DNA from: Synergistaceae bacterium
GTDB lineage: Bacteria > Synergistota > Synergistia > Synergistales > Synergistaceae
Assembly: GCA_031274115.1 (NCBI GenBank)
Contig: JAISQP010000138.1
Span: 1 to 6,145, forward strand
Length of the DNA stretch: 6,145 bases
Reading direction: 5' to 3'
Below are positions 5,429-6,145 of this stretch, piece by piece. The position numbers were made by a program, and so were the translations under genes. The notes under the pieces are model-generated. The model was not told where the DNA came from and did not search any database. It worked only from the letters and a program-made list of their open reading frames with translations. Position 1 is the stretch's first letter. Every line of letters begins with the position of its first letter.

Positions 5429-6145
5429 CTATTTTGCGCTCCACCGCGCTTCCGTCTCTAAATTTTTCACGCCCTCAACGTAAGCTTCCAGGCTCTCCGG
5501 GCTGCTGTCTATTTCGAGCGTCGAGCGGCTGCCGTCCTGACGCCTTGTCTTATTCCACCAGCTCACGGCCCGCAGTCTCGGGTAGCGGCCCGAGTTGACC
5601 GATTCCAGCGCGTTTCTTATCCACTCCGGCTTGTCGCGGGCTTTCTTCGAATCGGAAACGCCAAGCTCCAGCAGCGCTATGGGCTTCGACGGCGACAGCG
5701 CGCAGAGACCAGGGTAAATTTTCCTCATAATGTTGTCGAACGGCGCGGAGGGCGTCTCTCCCCGCAGCCTGCCGTAGACGCTCGCGCCTATCCAGTCTAC
5801 CCACTCGTCACCGGGGTAGTAGTATCTGGCGGAGTTCCACGTCTCCTTTGGCGATCCGTCCGAAGCGATGTGAAAGACCCAGGTTACGTCGACCGCGCCT
5901 GATTCCCTGAAAATGCTCACGACGCGCCTGTACGCGTCCCTGAATCGCTCAGGCCCGTCAGGAAAGTTCCTCTCGCCGTATTCGTCCCCGTCCCTGCCGT
6001 TCCACGCCCCGTTCCAGGGAAACCACGAGCCGTTCACCTCCGGGCAGAACTCGATCATTATGGGAAAGCCCAGCGCCTTGACCTCCTCGGCGCATCCGCG
6101 AATAGCGGCGTCAAAGTCGCCGCCAGCGATCCTCCCCATGGTGTA
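5429..6145 (-). CDS. Glycoside hydrolase family 26 (beta-mannanase-like), N-terminus cut by window edge
   Basis: This is the C-terminal 238 or so residues of a retaining glycoside hydrolase with a TIM-barrel fold. The reading frame stays open through 6145 (two codons before the first ATG at 6139), so the start and any signal peptide lie outside the window. Counting from that ATG, PEVNGSWFPW (33-42) carries the predicted acid/base Glu34, and PIALLELG (153-160) carries the predicted nucleophile Glu158. YYPGDEWVDWIGASVYG (107-123) is a typical family 26 stretch, and SWWN (193-196) is a late barrel motif. GH26 members mainly cut beta-1,4-mannans and some other beta-glucans; the substrate here is not readable. 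In classical mannanases a histidine precedes the acid/base Glu, whereas here it is proline (residue 33). The gene ends 86 nt before the EF-G-like -35 box and looks transcriptionally separate, with no convincing terminator between them. Confidence 0.8.
   Translation of the reverse strand, partial: YTMGRIAGGDFDAAIRGCAEEVKALGFPIMIEFCPEVNGSWFPWNGAWNGRDGDEYGERNFPDGPERFRDAYRRVVSIFRESGAVDVTWVFHIASDGSPKETWNSARYYYPGDEWVDWIGASVYGRLRGETPSAPFDNIMRKIYPGLCALSPSKPIALLELGVSDSKKARDKPEWIRNALESVNSGRYPRLRAVSWWNKTRRQDGSRSTLEIDSSPESLEAYVEGVKNLETEARWSAK

Overview
The window reads as ordinary bacterial chromosome from a moderately GC-rich organism. Five of the six genes lie on the minus strand. A two-subunit oxygen-sensitive class I fumarase, a signal-peptide-bearing D,D-carboxypeptidase and an EF-G paralogue together suggest an anaerobic or fermentative bacterium. 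Synergistota, or possibly a Clostridia-like lineage, is my best guess. This is inferred from gene content and style only; there is no rRNA or other strict marker here.

Layout, left to right. Positions 1-246 hold no gene I can support, but do hold an extended -10 promoter and a ribosome-binding site for a short plus-strand gene (247-759). That gene encodes an unrecognised 170-residue protein with one N-terminal membrane helix and a helical, probably coiled-coil tail. Its first third sits in an AT-rich island (about 32% GC over 121-360, by hand count). It converges on the fumarase operon, and the 3' ends overlap by 10 bp.

Positions 750-3051 are a compact minus-strand operon. A promoter near 3046 drives a D,D-carboxypeptidase (2163-3014), the fumarase alpha subunit (1321-2160) and the fumarase beta subunit (750-1304). 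The gaps are 2 and 16 nt, and each Shine-Dalgarno sequence touches or lies inside the end of the preceding gene. The peptidase trims peptidoglycan in the cell envelope, whereas the fumarase interconverts fumarate and malate in the cytoplasm, so the pairing is functionally unexpected.

Positions 3087-3114 are an intrinsic terminator separating that operon from an EF-G-like GTPase (3168-5258, minus). The GTPase has its own promoter (about 5316-5343) and departs from canonical EF-G at several GTPase motifs, including the catalytic histidine position. The right edge (5429-6145, minus) is a glycoside hydrolase family 26 gene, cut at its N-terminus by the window end, with both catalytic glutamates visible.

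I found no CRISPR array, tRNA, rRNA, transposase or phage gene, and no clear new multi-gene system. The items most worth a second look are the orphan membrane/coiled-coil gene with its abrupt composition step, the diverged EF-G paralogue, and the carboxypeptidase-fumarase operon.
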